Origin: Chloroherpetonaceae bacterium
Lineage (GTDB): Bacteria > Bacteroidota > Chlorobiia > Chlorobiales > Thermochlorobacteraceae
Length of the DNA: 64,000 nt
Assembly: GCA_033763895.1 (NCBI GenBank)
Contig: JANRJQ010000004.1
Location: 434,001-498,000 of the forward strand
Direction of reading: 5' to 3'
Below are positions 39,325-48,383 of this stretch, in pieces. How positions within the stretch are numbered: position 1 is the stretch's first letter; each line of letters begins with the position of its first letter. The position numbers were made by a program, and so were the translations under genes. Under the pieces are notes generated by a model. That model ran no database searches and had not been told where the DNA came from. It saw nothing but the letters and a program-made list of their open reading frames with translations.

Positions 39325-41433
39325 ATGACGGTCATACCCGAGCAACTATCGAAACTTCGCACCCGCTTTGACACCTTGCGAGCGAATCCTTCGAGCAACC
39401 CATTCGAGGTTTTAGAGGCAGCAAATGATTTTGCTTGGGAATTACGAATGACTGATGCAAAGCAAGCCCTTTTGCTTGGCTCTGAAACACAAATGCAGGC
39501 TTCCGATTTTGTGACCCCTGAAGCAGAGGAAGGTCTTATAGATTTCATCACTCGAAAAAAGTATATCCTCTCAAGAGCACAACTTATTGTTGGCGAATGT
39601 CATTGGCGTCTCTCTGATTATGTCAATGCCATCAGTAATCTTCAGAATGCTCTCATTGAATTAGAAGCTATCGGGGATGTCCTTGAAAGTAGAAACTTTG
39701 TCGCTCAAGCACTAAACGGATTAGCGATTGTATATGAACGCTTTGGAGAATATCAAAAGGCACTTCAGAATCACCAACAAAGCTTGAGTATTCGACGCTC
39801 AATGCTTGATCGAATCGGCGAAGCCTCCTCTTTAATGGGTATAGGAATTGTGCATCAATATCTTGGTGACTATGCCACTTCGCTCGAATACCTTCATCGA
39901 AGTTTGAAATTAAGGCAGGAAATCACTGACCGTTATGGGGAAGCATCTTCGTACAATCAACTTGGCGCTGTTTACTCTAAAATTAATGACATTTCTAAAG
40001 CCGTTGATTGTTTTCACAAAAGTCTATTTATTCGTCAAGAGTTAAAAGATTATTTAGGGGAGGCAACCGTTCTATCCAATCTTGGGGATGCTTATCTCAA
40101 ACTGACAGAAACAGAGCAAGCCTTAGAATGTTACCAAAAAAGTTTAAAGATTAAACGAGATAGCGGAGATCAGCGCGCTGAAGCAATGGCTTTGATCGGA
40201 ATCGGCAAGGTTTATTTTAGTATCAATGAAGAAGACAAAGCGATATCGTTTTATCTGCAAGCCTATGCCATCAGCAATTTAATTAGCGAGCCGCGGCTTC
40301 AAGCGGAAACTCTCTTTGAAATAGCACGGGCATCGTCTCTTTTACCTAAAGAAAAAATCAAGGATGAAACTGAAAACAATACTTTAATTATCGATTGTCT
40401 TCAGAAATCTTTATCAATTGCTGAACAACTGGGAGCCAAAAACCTTATCTATCCGATTTACCTTCAACTTGCAAAAATTAGTGAAAAAGTAGGCGAAACC
40501 ACTACTGCGCTAAGCTATTACAAACTTTATAATGTTGCTCGCGAGGAAGTATTTAATCTTGAAACGGAAGAGAGAATTCGTCGAATTCGAATCCTCAATG
40601 AAATTGAAAAAAAGGAACGCGAAGCTGCATTTGAACGAAGAGAAGCTGAGATTTACAGACGACGCAATGCTGATTTAGAGCATACCTTAGCAGAGGCTGA
40701 ACGCCAACGCCATATTGCACAAGAAGCCAATGCAATAAAAACAGAACTGCTTGCTATTGCTGCTCATGATATGAAGAATCCTCTTCAATCGATTTTGGGC
40801 TTTACCGAGTTTTTGCTAGAAGAAACCTCAAGAGATTCCGCTGCTCACGAATACCTCACCATCATTCGCCAAAGTGCCAACGGAATGTTTCAACTCATTA
40901 GCGATTTACTTAAAACCGCTTCACTCGAAAGTGGAAGAATAAAGCTTCGGAAAGATCGGTTTAATTTATACTCTACCGTTTTTTTCATTATTGAGTCGTA
41001 CAAATCAACGGCATATCGAAAGTTGCAATCTTTGTATTTCGATTCTCCAGAGGTCATTATGATGACAGGTGACGAAGATCGGGTTCGCGAAGCCGTTGAA
41101 AATCTGATTAGCAACGCAATTAAGTATTCACCCCAAGGGAAAACAATTTTTATTAAGATTGAAATTCTTATCACCCAATTAATTATTTCTGTGAAGGATG
41201 AAGGCTTAGGATTAACCGATGATGACAAGGAAAAACTTTTCGGTCAATTTCAGAGGCTTTCAGCACGCCCCACAGGCGGTGAACCTTCAACCGGTTTAGG
41301 TTTAGCCCTAACCAAACAGATTATTGAACTACACGGCGGTTCAGTTTGGGCAGATTCGCCCGGAAAAAATCTTGGATCAACTTTTTTTATTAAGCTACCG
41401 TTAAAATCTGATTATACAGAGACATCCTTATGA
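39325..41433 (+). CDS. Cytoplasmic TPR-repeat sensor histidine kinase
   Basis: The 702-residue protein has no membrane helix. Residues about 60-420 are tetratricopeptide repeats in roughly 40-residue steps (for example ALNGLAIVYERFGEYQKALQ). A coiled coil follows (about 425-470). The kinase core has the phospho-acceptor His in AAHDMKNPLQS, the N box NLISNAIKYS, G1 KDEGLGLT and G2 TGLGLALTKQI. It probably senses through protein contacts of the TPR solenoid. No response regulator lies beside it. Confidence 0.92.
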   Translation: MTVIPEQLSKLRTRFDTLRANPSSNPFEVLEAANDFAWELRMTDAKQALLLGSETQMQASDFVTPEAEEGLIDFITRKKYILSRAQLIVGECHWRLSDYVNAISNLQNALIELEAIGDVLESRNFVAQALNGLAIVYERFGEYQKALQNHQQSLSIRRSMLDRIGEASSLMGIGIVHQYLGDYATSLEYLHRSLKLRQEITDRYGEASSYNQLGAVYSKINDISKAVDCFHKSLFIRQELKDYLGEATVLSNLGDAYLKLTETEQALECYQKSLKIKRDSGDQRAEAMALIGIGKVYFSINEEDKAISFYLQAYAISNLISEPRLQAETLFEIARASSLLPKEKIKDETENNTLIIDCLQKSLSIAEQLGAKNLIYPIYLQLAKISEKVGETTTALSYYKLYNVAREEVFNLETEERIRRIRILNEIEKKEREAAFERREAEIYRRRNADLEHTLAEAERQRHIAQEANAIKTELLAIAAHDMKNPLQSILGFTEFLLEETSRDSAAHEYLTIIRQSANGMFQLISDLLKTASLESGRIKLRKDRFNLYSTVFFIIESYKSTAYRKLQSLYFDSPEVIMMTGDEDRVREAVENLISNAIKYSPQGKTIFIKIEILITQLIISVKDEGLGLTDDDKEKLFGQFQRLSARPTGGEPSTGLGLALTKQIIELHGGSVWADSPGKNLGSTFFIKLPLKSDYTETSL

Positions 41434-41796
41434 TCAATTCTCACTCCTGATTTTTTCAATCTGTTTTGTTTTTTCTTTCCCCCATTTTGCCATTTCATGA
41501 ACGACCGGAGATAGTGACTGTCCTAGTTTTGTAAGGGTATATTCAACTTTTGGCGGAACCTCAGCATAAACTTTTCTCTCGATAACTTTATCGGACTCCA
41601 ACTCGCGAAGCTGTTGTGTAAGCATTTTTTGAGTGATACCAGATATTTGCCTTTTCAATTCACCAAACCGTTTCACCCCGCTTTTAAGATGATAAAGAAT
41701 TTTCAATTTCCATTTTCCTCCAATTACTTCCATAGTAACATCAACAGGGCAAAGCCCGTCAAAGGAGCATTTTTTTACATCATTTTTTTGGTCCAT
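41434..41796 (-). CDS. HxlR-family winged-helix regulator
   Basis: The 120-residue DNA-binding protein shows the family core CPVDVTMEVIGGKWKLKILYHL, FGELKRQISGITQKMLTQQL and the wing YAEVPPKVEYTLT. C15 in the N-terminal CPVD corresponds to the conserved redox-sensing cysteine of DUF24 regulators such as HypR and YodB. It may respond to electrophiles or disulfide stress. Its stop abuts the stop of the kinase gene. It is divergent from the HtrA-like gene, and the shared region carries a repeated sequence. Confidence 0.88.
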   Translation of the reverse strand: MDQKNDVKKCSFDGLCPVDVTMEVIGGKWKLKILYHLKSGVKRFGELKRQISGITQKMLTQQLRELESDKVIERKVYAEVPPKVEYTLTKLGQSLSPVVHEMAKWGKEKTKQIEKIRSEN

Positions 41797-41828
41797 ATCC
41801 CGCTAATTCAAGTCAGTATTTCAAAAGT

Positions 41829-41863
41829 TACTTTTTGGATACTATAATACTTATTAGTGCCTA
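41829..41863. promoter_or_regulatory. Direct repeat upstream of the HxlR gene, candidate operator
   Basis: TACTTTTTGGATACTA (41829-41844) is followed 19 bases later by TACTTATTAGTGCCTA (41848-41863), matching at 11 of 16 positions. The stretch ATACTATAATAC between them resembles the TACTA-type half-sites of DUF24 regulators. It lies 33-67 bases before the regulator's start, so autoregulation is likely. Confidence 0.45.
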
Positions 41864-41955
41864 CTTTACAAAATAACGCTATTCCTTTACCTTCTTCATA
41901 GCGCACCCGAATATGATTAGGGCCGACGCTTTTAATTAATCAACTATTACTTGCT

Positions 41956-43029
41956 ATGAAATCACATCAATTTTCTGTCTCTCGGCTTCCTTTGACTTTT
42001 GTTTCGAACGAATCTCAAAGTGAACCGATGTCATCATTGAAGGCTTTGGAAACACTCCAAGAAAAAAATGATAAACACGATGATCAATTACTTGATGCCT
42101 ATTCATTTGCTGTTTCAAGCGCCGCTGAAAGAGTTTCTCCTTCGGTTGTTAAAATTGAAACATCAAGAAGTTTTCCCACACGCCTAGAAAAAGCAAGAGC
42201 GACTTCAGGGAGTGGCTCTGGATTTATTTTTACACCGGATGGATTCATCCTTACAAATAGTCATGTTGTAAATGGTGCAAAAGAAATTGTGGTTACGCTT
42301 CTCGACGGCCGAACGGCCACGGCTACATTGATTGGTAATGATGAGCATACTGATTTAGCTGTGCTTCAAATTTCGACCTCTGGCTTGAATATTGCTGCAT
42401 TAGGTGATTCCTCCAAAGTCAAAGTTGGGCATTTGGCAATTGCGATTGGAAATCCTTATGGATTTCAATATAGCGTAACAGCCGGTGTCATTAGCGCCTT
42501 GGGTCGATCGCTTCGATCAAATACAGGTCGATTAATCGATCATGTCATTCAAACCGATGCTGCTTTAAACCCCGGAAATTCTGGAGGGCCACTTGTGGAT
42601 TCAAAAGGCAGAGTCATTGGGGTGAATACCGCCGTTATTCTTCCCGCACAAGGAATTTGCTTTGCGATTGCCATAGACACTGCGAAACGAGTCGCTAGCG
42701 ATATTCTTCAATATGGAAAAGTACGGCGTGGCTACATCGGAATAGCAGGGCAAACTATTCGCCTTCCTAAGCCTGTGATTCGTGCCCACCAGTTGGTTTC
42801 AGATACGGGCGTAATGGTGGCCTCAATCGAAAAAAATAGCCCAGCAGAGCGCGCTGGAATTGAAGAAGGAGATATCATCGTCGCATATGGCGAAGAGTTA
42901 ATTTCTTCTATTGATGATCTGCATCGCTTATTAACCAAAGAACGAATTGGAAATTCTGGTGAACTGATCATCATTCGCTCTCCGCAAAAGACGATTGTAC
43001 CAATAATTCCTGAAGAGAGGGTTTCTTAA
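41956..43029 (+). CDS. HtrA/DegP-like S1C serine protease with PDZ domain, no signal peptide
   Basis: The trypsin-fold domain has the full triad: H103 in NSHVV, D133 in HTDLAVL and S209 in GNSGGPL. One PDZ domain follows (about residues 250-350), with NSPAERAGIEEGDIIVAYG. The first 60 residues are polar and show neither signal peptide nor membrane helix, whereas most HtrA proteins are exported. The start at 41956 or the in-frame ATG at 42028 gives the same conclusion. A cytoplasmic quality-control or regulatory protease is inferred. Confidence 0.9.
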   Translation: MKSHQFSVSRLPLTFVSNESQSEPMSSLKALETLQEKNDKHDDQLLDAYSFAVSSAAERVSPSVVKIETSRSFPTRLEKARATSGSGSGFIFTPDGFILTNSHVVNGAKEIVVTLLDGRTATATLIGNDEHTDLAVLQISTSGLNIAALGDSSKVKVGHLAIAIGNPYGFQYSVTAGVISALGRSLRSNTGRLIDHVIQTDAALNPGNSGGPLVDSKGRVIGVNTAVILPAQGICFAIAIDTAKRVASDILQYGKVRRGYIGIAGQTIRLPKPVIRAHQLVSDTGVMVASIEKNSPAERAGIEEGDIIVAYGEELISSIDDLHRLLTKERIGNSGELIIIRSPQKTIVPIIPEERVS

Positions 43030-43052
43030 GATTTGGAAAATTTGAATCAACA

Positions 43053-43080
43053 AAAAACCGCCGATTTCTCGGCGGTTTTT
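43053..43080. terminator. Bidirectional terminator
   Basis: AACCGCCGA (43056-43064), TTTC and TCGGCGGTT (43069-43077) form the stem. A and T tracts flank it on both sides, between the convergent protease and desaturase genes. Confidence 0.88.
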
Positions 43081-43150
43081 GTTTTAGCAAGCCGCAAACC
43101 TCCTTAGTCGCGGCAACCTCTAAATTCATATTCTCACAACTCTGTGTGCT

Positions 43151-44353
43151 TTAAATGCTACAAGCTTTTGAAAAGCCTTGAATCATTGCCTTCCACATTG
43201 CAACATTGATTTGAAAGTCTCGCTGCGCCTCGGAAAGTTGATGTTTGAGTTCTTCAAGCCTAAAATGAATTTCTTCATTTTTCTTAGCCTTTAGTGCATA
43301 ATATTCTTCTCGAAGCTCTGAGAGTTTTTCTCCTGCATCTAGAATTCTTTTTCGTGCAGCGGCAAGCGTTTCATTGGCATATGTGGCGAGAGCGGGAGAT
43401 TTTTGTGTAAGTGCCTGAAGAATTTCGCGTTCTTGAACAGCCACTCGGCGTTGCAAAATCTTTTCGGGACTCATACGATTTAATCGTGTAGCTAAACCAA
43501 GTAAGTTCATCAAGTAAATCACCCATTTTGTGGGGTCAAAGTGATAAAAGCGAATCCCATTTCGATAGTCACCCGGAAATTCATGATGAAAGTTATGGTA
43601 ACCTTCACCGTGAGTGAGCAGGGCGGTAAACCAACTGTCGCGCGCAGTAATTATGTCTGAATAAGGTCGGGTGCCGATATAATGGCAAAGAGAATTGATA
43701 AAAAAAGTAAGATGATGGTTAATGCTTAATCTTAATGCCCCCGCGACAATAAGTCCTCCAATCGGATCAAGCCATAGTGAAGCAATTAGCATTGGAAAAA
43801 CAAAACTCATAAATGACGCAACCGCGATGTAATATTTATGTTGAAAACGGATTACTGCGTCTTTGGAAAGATCAGGTACAATGGCGGGATTCATTTCCCA
43901 ATTTTTCTTAAAGATCCACCCTAAGTGTGCGTACCAAAAACCTTTTTTTATCGCATAGGGGTCTTCATCTTTATCTTGAAATCGATGATGAATTCGGTGA
44001 TCTGCAGACCACTCCAAAACGGAGCCCTCAAACGCCATTGCGCCCGAGAAAATAAAAAATAATTCTATCGGTCTTTTTGCGTCGTAACTGCGATGAGAAA
44101 AGAGTCGATGATAGCCGGCGGTAATACTCATCCCGGCTATCTTCCAGAGTACAATAGCAAGAATTACCGTTGACCAGTTAAAAAACTCTGAATTCGCCCA
44201 AATGAAGGTTCCTAAAATTCCAATAAGTGGCGTTATGATAAAGAAGTAAAGGTTTGTACGGTTGAGGTGTTTTTTGGGGAAAGACTTTGAAATTTCATTG
44301 GCAGTTTCACTAATGGGTTTACTTACTTCGATTAACGACAAATGATTCAACAT
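43151..44353 (-). CDS. Acyl-CoA/acyl-lipid delta-9-type fatty acid desaturase
   Basis: It inserts a double bond into fatty acyl chains using oxygen and a di-iron centre. The three histidine boxes are H82RLFSH87, H119RIHH123 and GEGYHNFHH, held between about four membrane helices. The catalytic part ends near residue 300. About 100 further residues form a charged coiled coil (ERE...KLSELREEYYALKAKK...LEELKHQLSEAQ), which is not part of the usual enzyme. The extra part may mediate oligomer or partner contacts. Membrane-fluidity adaptation is the probable role. Confidence 0.93.
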   Translation of the reverse strand: MLNHLSLIEVSKPISETANEISKSFPKKHLNRTNLYFFIITPLIGILGTFIWANSEFFNWSTVILAIVLWKIAGMSITAGYHRLFSHRSYDAKRPIELFFIFSGAMAFEGSVLEWSADHRIHHRFQDKDEDPYAIKKGFWYAHLGWIFKKNWEMNPAIVPDLSKDAVIRFQHKYYIAVASFMSFVFPMLIASLWLDPIGGLIVAGALRLSINHHLTFFINSLCHYIGTRPYSDIITARDSWFTALLTHGEGYHNFHHEFPGDYRNGIRFYHFDPTKWVIYLMNLLGLATRLNRMSPEKILQRRVAVQEREILQALTQKSPALATYANETLAAARKRILDAGEKLSELREEYYALKAKKNEEIHFRLEELKHQLSEAQRDFQINVAMWKAMIQGFSKACSI

Positions 44354-44435
44354 ATTATTAAATGTGATTCGATAAAACTTTAACTTAAATTACAAATAAT
44401 CTCAATCAAAGCTGAATTCTGATTTCAAAAAAACG

Positions 44436-45554
44436 TTATTGCTCTGCCGGAGTATATCCCTCACGACGAAGATTCTCTTGCTCCAATTGAATTTGTAGCG
44501 AAATCCGGTGGGAATTACCTAATTGATCGTTCCCATCAAACTTTGCAAAACCATAATCGATATTAACTTGCGAAAGTTTAATTCCTGCGCCAAGTGTCAG
44601 ACGGCGCAAATCGTCCCATCCGGCGCGTATCGAAACAGAATTTTTGTATGTGTATTCTCCGCCCAATCGAATGTTAGAACTGATGTTTCCAATGTAAAAA
44701 TCAGCAGTGCTTTTTCTTCCCTCAAACCGAAAATCGGAATCAATTGAACAAAGAAACCTTCCTTCCCAAAAAGGGGCGACAAAACTCCCCCCGATTTTAG
44801 CAGTTGGTGCAATCAATTCATTTCTTAATGATTGCGCGTTGGGCTTACTTTTTTCTTCTTCACTTAAGCTCCACGAAAGGAACGTTGTGGTTACATCTTG
44901 AATTGAAGCGCCGATCGCAAAGTTATCACTGACAACATACTGTACCCCCACATCGAAACCGATTCCCCACGCAGAAGCAATACTTCCCACATTTCTCAAA
45001 ATTAGTTTTGCATTCGCTCCGTACGAAAGTTGATAGGGTGTTTTTGAAGCAAATGAAATAAAAAATGCATAATCAGCTGCATTGAAACGGCTGATAAAAT
45101 TTTCGGGATTCGCTAAGGGTTGACCGCGAGAATCATCCCAAGCAGCACGGGTATCCGGAATATCTGAAACACTTAACCGAAGTAAGCTAAACCCAATCGT
45201 ATGATTTTCTTGAAGAGGCAATGCGGCTGCGAGATAATCGTACTGGACGACACTTCCAAAACTTTGTGAGTGCATCGCAGCCGCTTGAGGGTAATTCATT
45301 GATGCAAGACCGGCTGGATTCCAATACCCAGCAGTAACATCTGAAATAGAGGCTGAAACAGCTCCACCCATTCCAAGTGAACGAGCACCAACCCCTAAGG
45401 TTAAAAATTCACCGGCGTATTTCCCGATTACGGTTTGTGCGGAAATCGAATTAGAAATTGAAACGATGAGTAAAAAAAGAAAAGCGGTGCTCACCGATTG
45501 ATCTTGTTTGAAACGAATTTTCAATTTTCTATACATTTTCTTTAGAACGAACAT
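44436..45554 (-). CDS. PorV/PorQ-family outer-membrane protein
   Basis: A signal peptide (TAFLFLLIVSISNSISAQ) leads into the family opening GEFLTLGVGARSLGMGGA, then DVTAGYWNPAGLA. Beta strands follow, with a C-terminal strand HRISLQIQLEQ. PorV-type proteins are FadL-like barrels, and in Bacteroidota some serve type IX secretion as shuttles. No other T9SS gene is near, so a role there is not shown. Starts at 45554 and 45536 (both ATG) are possible; the frame opens with a TTG at 45581. Confidence 0.8.
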   Translation of the reverse strand: MFVLKKMYRKLKIRFKQDQSVSTAFLFLLIVSISNSISAQTVIGKYAGEFLTLGVGARSLGMGGAVSASISDVTAGYWNPAGLASMNYPQAAAMHSQSFGSVVQYDYLAAALPLQENHTIGFSLLRLSVSDIPDTRAAWDDSRGQPLANPENFISRFNAADYAFFISFASKTPYQLSYGANAKLILRNVGSIASAWGIGFDVGVQYVVSDNFAIGASIQDVTTTFLSWSLSEEEKSKPNAQSLRNELIAPTAKIGGSFVAPFWEGRFLCSIDSDFRFEGRKSTADFYIGNISSNIRLGGEYTYKNSVSIRAGWDDLRRLTLGAGIKLSQVNIDYGFAKFDGNDQLGNSHRISLQIQLEQENLRREGYTPAEQ

Positions 45555-45731
45555 CACCTTAAGTGCAACTTTATCGATCAATATGATTTGAAGTGCAATT
45601 CACTTAAAATCGAAATGCAGTTGGGAAATTTGAATACAATATAGATACCTCTCCGAATAAAAAAATCCACGTTTCTCTCCTCTTCTAGAGAACAAGAAAC
45701 CAATTTCATTTTATTGTTTTGGCTTTCAGGA

Positions 45732-46328
45732 TTAAGATAGGGAATCAAATGAAATGGATAAGACGCCGTTTTTGAATGTTTGTTCAAAGAGTTCAGAAAC
45801 GGGCGAATCAAAATCAATGACTTTATTGAATCGAAATTCCTTTGATTCAGCGATTAATTCTAAGGCTTGATTCAAACGAATAAGTTTAGCGGATATGGAC
45901 TCAGGTTTTACACCCGGTAATTGAATAACAAGCAACACTTTTGATTTATCGCAAAACAAATCATATTCAGGTTCTATGGTTTTGAATGTTGCTTTTGGTT
46001 CGTCCCTTGTCTTAGCCTCTTTTTTATATCCAGACTTAAATGGGGTCTGCTTTTGATTTTGGTTTCGAGGAATAGACCCTGTTCTTTGATTGCTAGAGGC
46101 TTTGCCGAGAGAAAAGTGGTAATTCGCTTTTAATCCCTCTTTAATTTTTTTTAAATCCAATTCCCCTTCAACGACTTTTTTGTCTTTTTTTTCAGTTTCA
46201 TTTTCGGGTGATAAACCTTGTAAATTATCAGCCAACTTAGCAAGTTTTTCAAGGTTTTCCACCAAGTTACCGCCCAATAAATGACCGAGAACCTCAGTTG
46301 CTTTTTTTGATTCGTGCTCCTTATTCAT
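45732..46328 (-). CDS. gvpH: GvpH-like small heat-shock protein of the gas-vesicle operon
   Basis: The 198-residue protein has a charged helical N-terminal half (EVLGHLLGGNLVENLEKLAKLADNLQ) and a C-terminal Hsp20/alpha-crystallin-like domain (about residues 110-198, LLVIQLPGVKPESISAKL). Gas-vesicle GvpH of haloarchaea has such a domain and stabilises GvpA aggregates or vesicles. It is the last gene of the operon, 44 bases after the gvpV-like gene. The name rests on context plus the Hsp20-type domain. Confidence 0.7.
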   Translation of the reverse strand: MNKEHESKKATEVLGHLLGGNLVENLEKLAKLADNLQGLSPENETEKKDKKVVEGELDLKKIKEGLKANYHFSLGKASSNQRTGSIPRNQNQKQTPFKSGYKKEAKTRDEPKATFKTIEPEYDLFCDKSKVLLVIQLPGVKPESISAKLIRLNQALELIAESKEFRFNKVIDFDSPVSELFEQTFKNGVLSISFDSLS

Positions 46329-46373
46329 TCTGCATTTACAACGACTTTAAGAGAAAGCATATAGGAAAATTTC

Positions 46374-46706
46374 TTAATAGTTTAGGGAAATGGTCTTCCA
46401 CGGTTGGCTGCTTTCTGTTGTGCCTGTCTCAGAGCCCAAACTTGGTGCTGCAGCTGCTTTGGATTCAGGAACGATATTTTTTCGCTCGAAGATTTCTTCA
46501 ATATTTTTTTTGGCTGTATCCAATTGACCTATGATTTCCTTACGGCGCCGTTCAAGGACAGCCAATTCTTTTTCAAGTCGTTCTTTTTCGACCGTCATCA
46601 CATAAAGATCAAGATAGGCACCGCTTTTTCCTCTCGGTTTCGATGAGCGTGAGCGAGGAAGTTTTTTGATACTCCGTGTGCTCTTTAATTCGGCTAAAGT
46701 TTTCAT
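46374..46706 (-). CDS. GvpV-like small coiled-coil gas-vesicle accessory protein
   Basis: The 110-residue protein has a basic N-terminus (RSIKKLPRSRSSKPRGKSG) and a strong coiled coil at about residues 37-75 (ERLEKELAVLERRRKEIIGQ). A low-complexity tail follows. It resembles the GvpV proteins of cyanobacterial and green-sulfur gas-vesicle clusters as I recall them. Its start overlaps the stop of gvpJ by one base (TAATG), so translation is coupled. The role is unknown. Confidence 0.55.
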   Translation of the reverse strand: MKTLAELKSTRSIKKLPRSRSSKPRGKSGAYLDLYVMTVEKERLEKELAVLERRRKEIIGQLDTAKKNIEEIFERKNIVPESKAAAAPSLGSETGTTESSQPWKTISLNY

Positions 46707-47032
46707 TATGGTCTCCTCTTCATCTCTGTAGGTTTTGCAGAAAGCTGTTTTTGTAATTCTTCTACTTTGCGTTTTAGCTGTGTGTTTTCATCATTTTGTA
46801 TTTTTTTGGCCGCTTCGGCTGAAAGATAAGGATCGCTTTGCCACCAATTTATTCCGAGCTGCACGGCTTTATCAACAGAACAAACAACCAACCTTATTTT
46901 GATGTTAAGCAGTTCTACATCTGCCAAATTCACTTTGATATCACCTGCTATTACAACGCCCTTATCCAAGACTCTTTCAAGAATATCGCCTAACGTTGAA
47001 GCATTGGTATTGTGAACAATATTATCTGCCAT
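46706..47032 (-). CDS. gvpJ: Gas-vesicle protein GvpJ (GvpA paralogue)
   Basis: The GvpA-like core LGDILERVLDKGVVIAGDIKV and VELLNIKIRLVVCSVDKA is followed by the GvpJ-type segment GINWWQSDPYLS, absent from GvpA, and a charged C-terminal coiled coil. GvpJ is a minor component thought to act at the conical tips or in nucleating assembly. It lies 5 bases after gvpO. Confidence 0.92.
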   Translation of the reverse strand: MADNIVHNTNASTLGDILERVLDKGVVIAGDIKVNLADVELLNIKIRLVVCSVDKAVQLGINWWQSDPYLSAEAAKKIQNDENTQLKRKVEELQKQLSAKPTEMKRRP

Positions 47033-47037
47033 ATCGC

Positions 47038-47304
47038 TTAGGAGTTTGAATTTTCATTTTGTTTTGCAAATGAAATCACTTCCAAAGCATTGTTGAGTCG
47101 AATTTCGTAAAGATTTCTGTCCATCACTTTACTTGGGATGCCGATAGATTTTATAAAGGCACTTTCTTCATATACTTCTGCATACCCAAGCCATCCTTCA
47201 CTGCTTTTTTCCAACTTATGCAACTTTGCGACTGAGCCGGTCATTTGGGAGGCGAACTCGAGAACTTTTTTTGCAGCTTGTTCAAAATTCATTGAATATG
47301 ACAT
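47038..47304 (-). CDS. gvpO: Gas-vesicle protein GvpO-like
   Basis: The 88-residue protein has the GvpO pattern: an N-terminal helix, then EKSSEGWLGYAEVYEESAFIKSIG, and YEIRLNNALEVISFAKQ, ending with a short tail. In haloarchaea and actinobacteria GvpO is needed for vesicle formation or expression. It starts 3 bases after the gvpN stop and lies 5 bases before gvpJ. Confidence 0.8.
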   Translation of the reverse strand: MSYSMNFEQAAKKVLEFASQMTGSVAKLHKLEKSSEGWLGYAEVYEESAFIKSIGIPSKVMDRNLYEIRLNNALEVISFAKQNENSNS

Positions 47305-47307
47305 TGA

Positions 47308-48336
47308 TTAGTTTCCGCTTGCCCGCTTATCATTTTGCCGCAAGAGAATTAAGTTATTATGAAGATTATCAAAATTCGACTTTGCTCCTAAATTATTTAG
47401 CTTCCCGTTTTGGGAATCGCGATGCAGGGCGGTTCGCTCAACTAACCTTCGAACAATTTGCTTGATTTCATCTTGATTGGTTTTCGACCCGATACGACTT
47501 GTTTCGGACGATAAAATATCTTGACAAATTTTTAAGAAAAAATCGGGCGGTTGAAATACTTTGGTTCTTTGAACCGATAAAGTTTTAGAGATCATAATTG
47601 CAGCACGAACAGTAGGTGCAAATTCACATCGCCCGCTATCTCGCAATTGACGGACGATTCCCACAATTTCTTCGGCATCTTCAGAAGAACATCCTGATTT
47701 AGCAATGACAATCGCGATTTCGGTTTCATAATCAAAATGTTCAAGGTCAATCGTTACCATCCGGTCACGGAGCGCATCTGGTGTTTTGTGAACCCCAGCA
47801 TATTCTTCAGGATTGCTTGTAAAAACGGCAGTAAATGTGGGATGTACTTTGAGCAGATTGTCTTCACCTGATCGACCGTTTGGCATATCAAGCACTTTTT
47901 CTTGGAGTACAGAAAGCAAAACGTTGTTGGCCTCAGGACGTGACCTCGTGAATTCATCATAAAGCAGCGTAAACCCATATTTGCATGCAAGCGTCAAGCG
48001 ACTATCGACCCACCGTTTGCTCAAATCTTCTTCCACTTTCAGTACACGCGATTGAAACCGATCCACCACTTTTCGGCTGTGATATCCAAAATCACCGCCG
48101 ATAAGATCGGTTGTTTTGTATTCTGAATCGCCGTGCATCATCATAATTGGTCGGCCAAGCTTGCTCGCCAAATGCATTGCAAGGGTTGTTTTACCTGTTC
48201 CCGATGCGCCTCGGAGATGAATGGGAAAGCCCGCTTCGATATATGTCATCGCGCGATAGGTCACTTCCTTGACATACTTGGTTTCAACAAAATCGGGGAG
48301 GGGTTTAGCCTCAATCGTTCTGATATCCTCGTTCAT
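47308..48336 (-). CDS. gvpN: Gas-vesicle ATPase GvpN
   Basis: This is a MoxR-like AAA+ protein of 342 residues. It has Walker A GASGTGKT (43-50), the GvpN-specific segment GDSEYKTTDLIGGDFGYHSRKVVD, Walker B TLLYDEFTRS and sensor FTSNPEEYAGVHKTPDALRDR. GvpN supports growth of vesicles beyond the small bicone stage. It lies third in the operon in the common order gvpA-gvpC-gvpN. The last 40 residues are variable. Confidence 0.95.
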   Translation of the reverse strand: MNEDIRTIEAKPLPDFVETKYVKEVTYRAMTYIEAGFPIHLRGASGTGKTTLAMHLASKLGRPIMMMHGDSEYKTTDLIGGDFGYHSRKVVDRFQSRVLKVEEDLSKRWVDSRLTLACKYGFTLLYDEFTRSRPEANNVLLSVLQEKVLDMPNGRSGEDNLLKVHPTFTAVFTSNPEEYAGVHKTPDALRDRMVTIDLEHFDYETEIAIVIAKSGCSSEDAEEIVGIVRQLRDSGRCEFAPTVRAAIMISKTLSVQRTKVFQPPDFFLKICQDILSSETSRIGSKTNQDEIKQIVRRLVERTALHRDSQNGKLNNLGAKSNFDNLHNNLILLRQNDKRASGN

Positions 48337-48383
48337 TGTTCCTTTTTGATTTGACCAATTTTAATCATTGGCCGTTTAGGGAT

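Noticed and set aside
44436-45554. Type IX secretion cluster around the PorV/PorQ-like gene
   Set aside because: No other T9SS component or C-terminal sorting domain was found nearby; the family is broader than T9SS.
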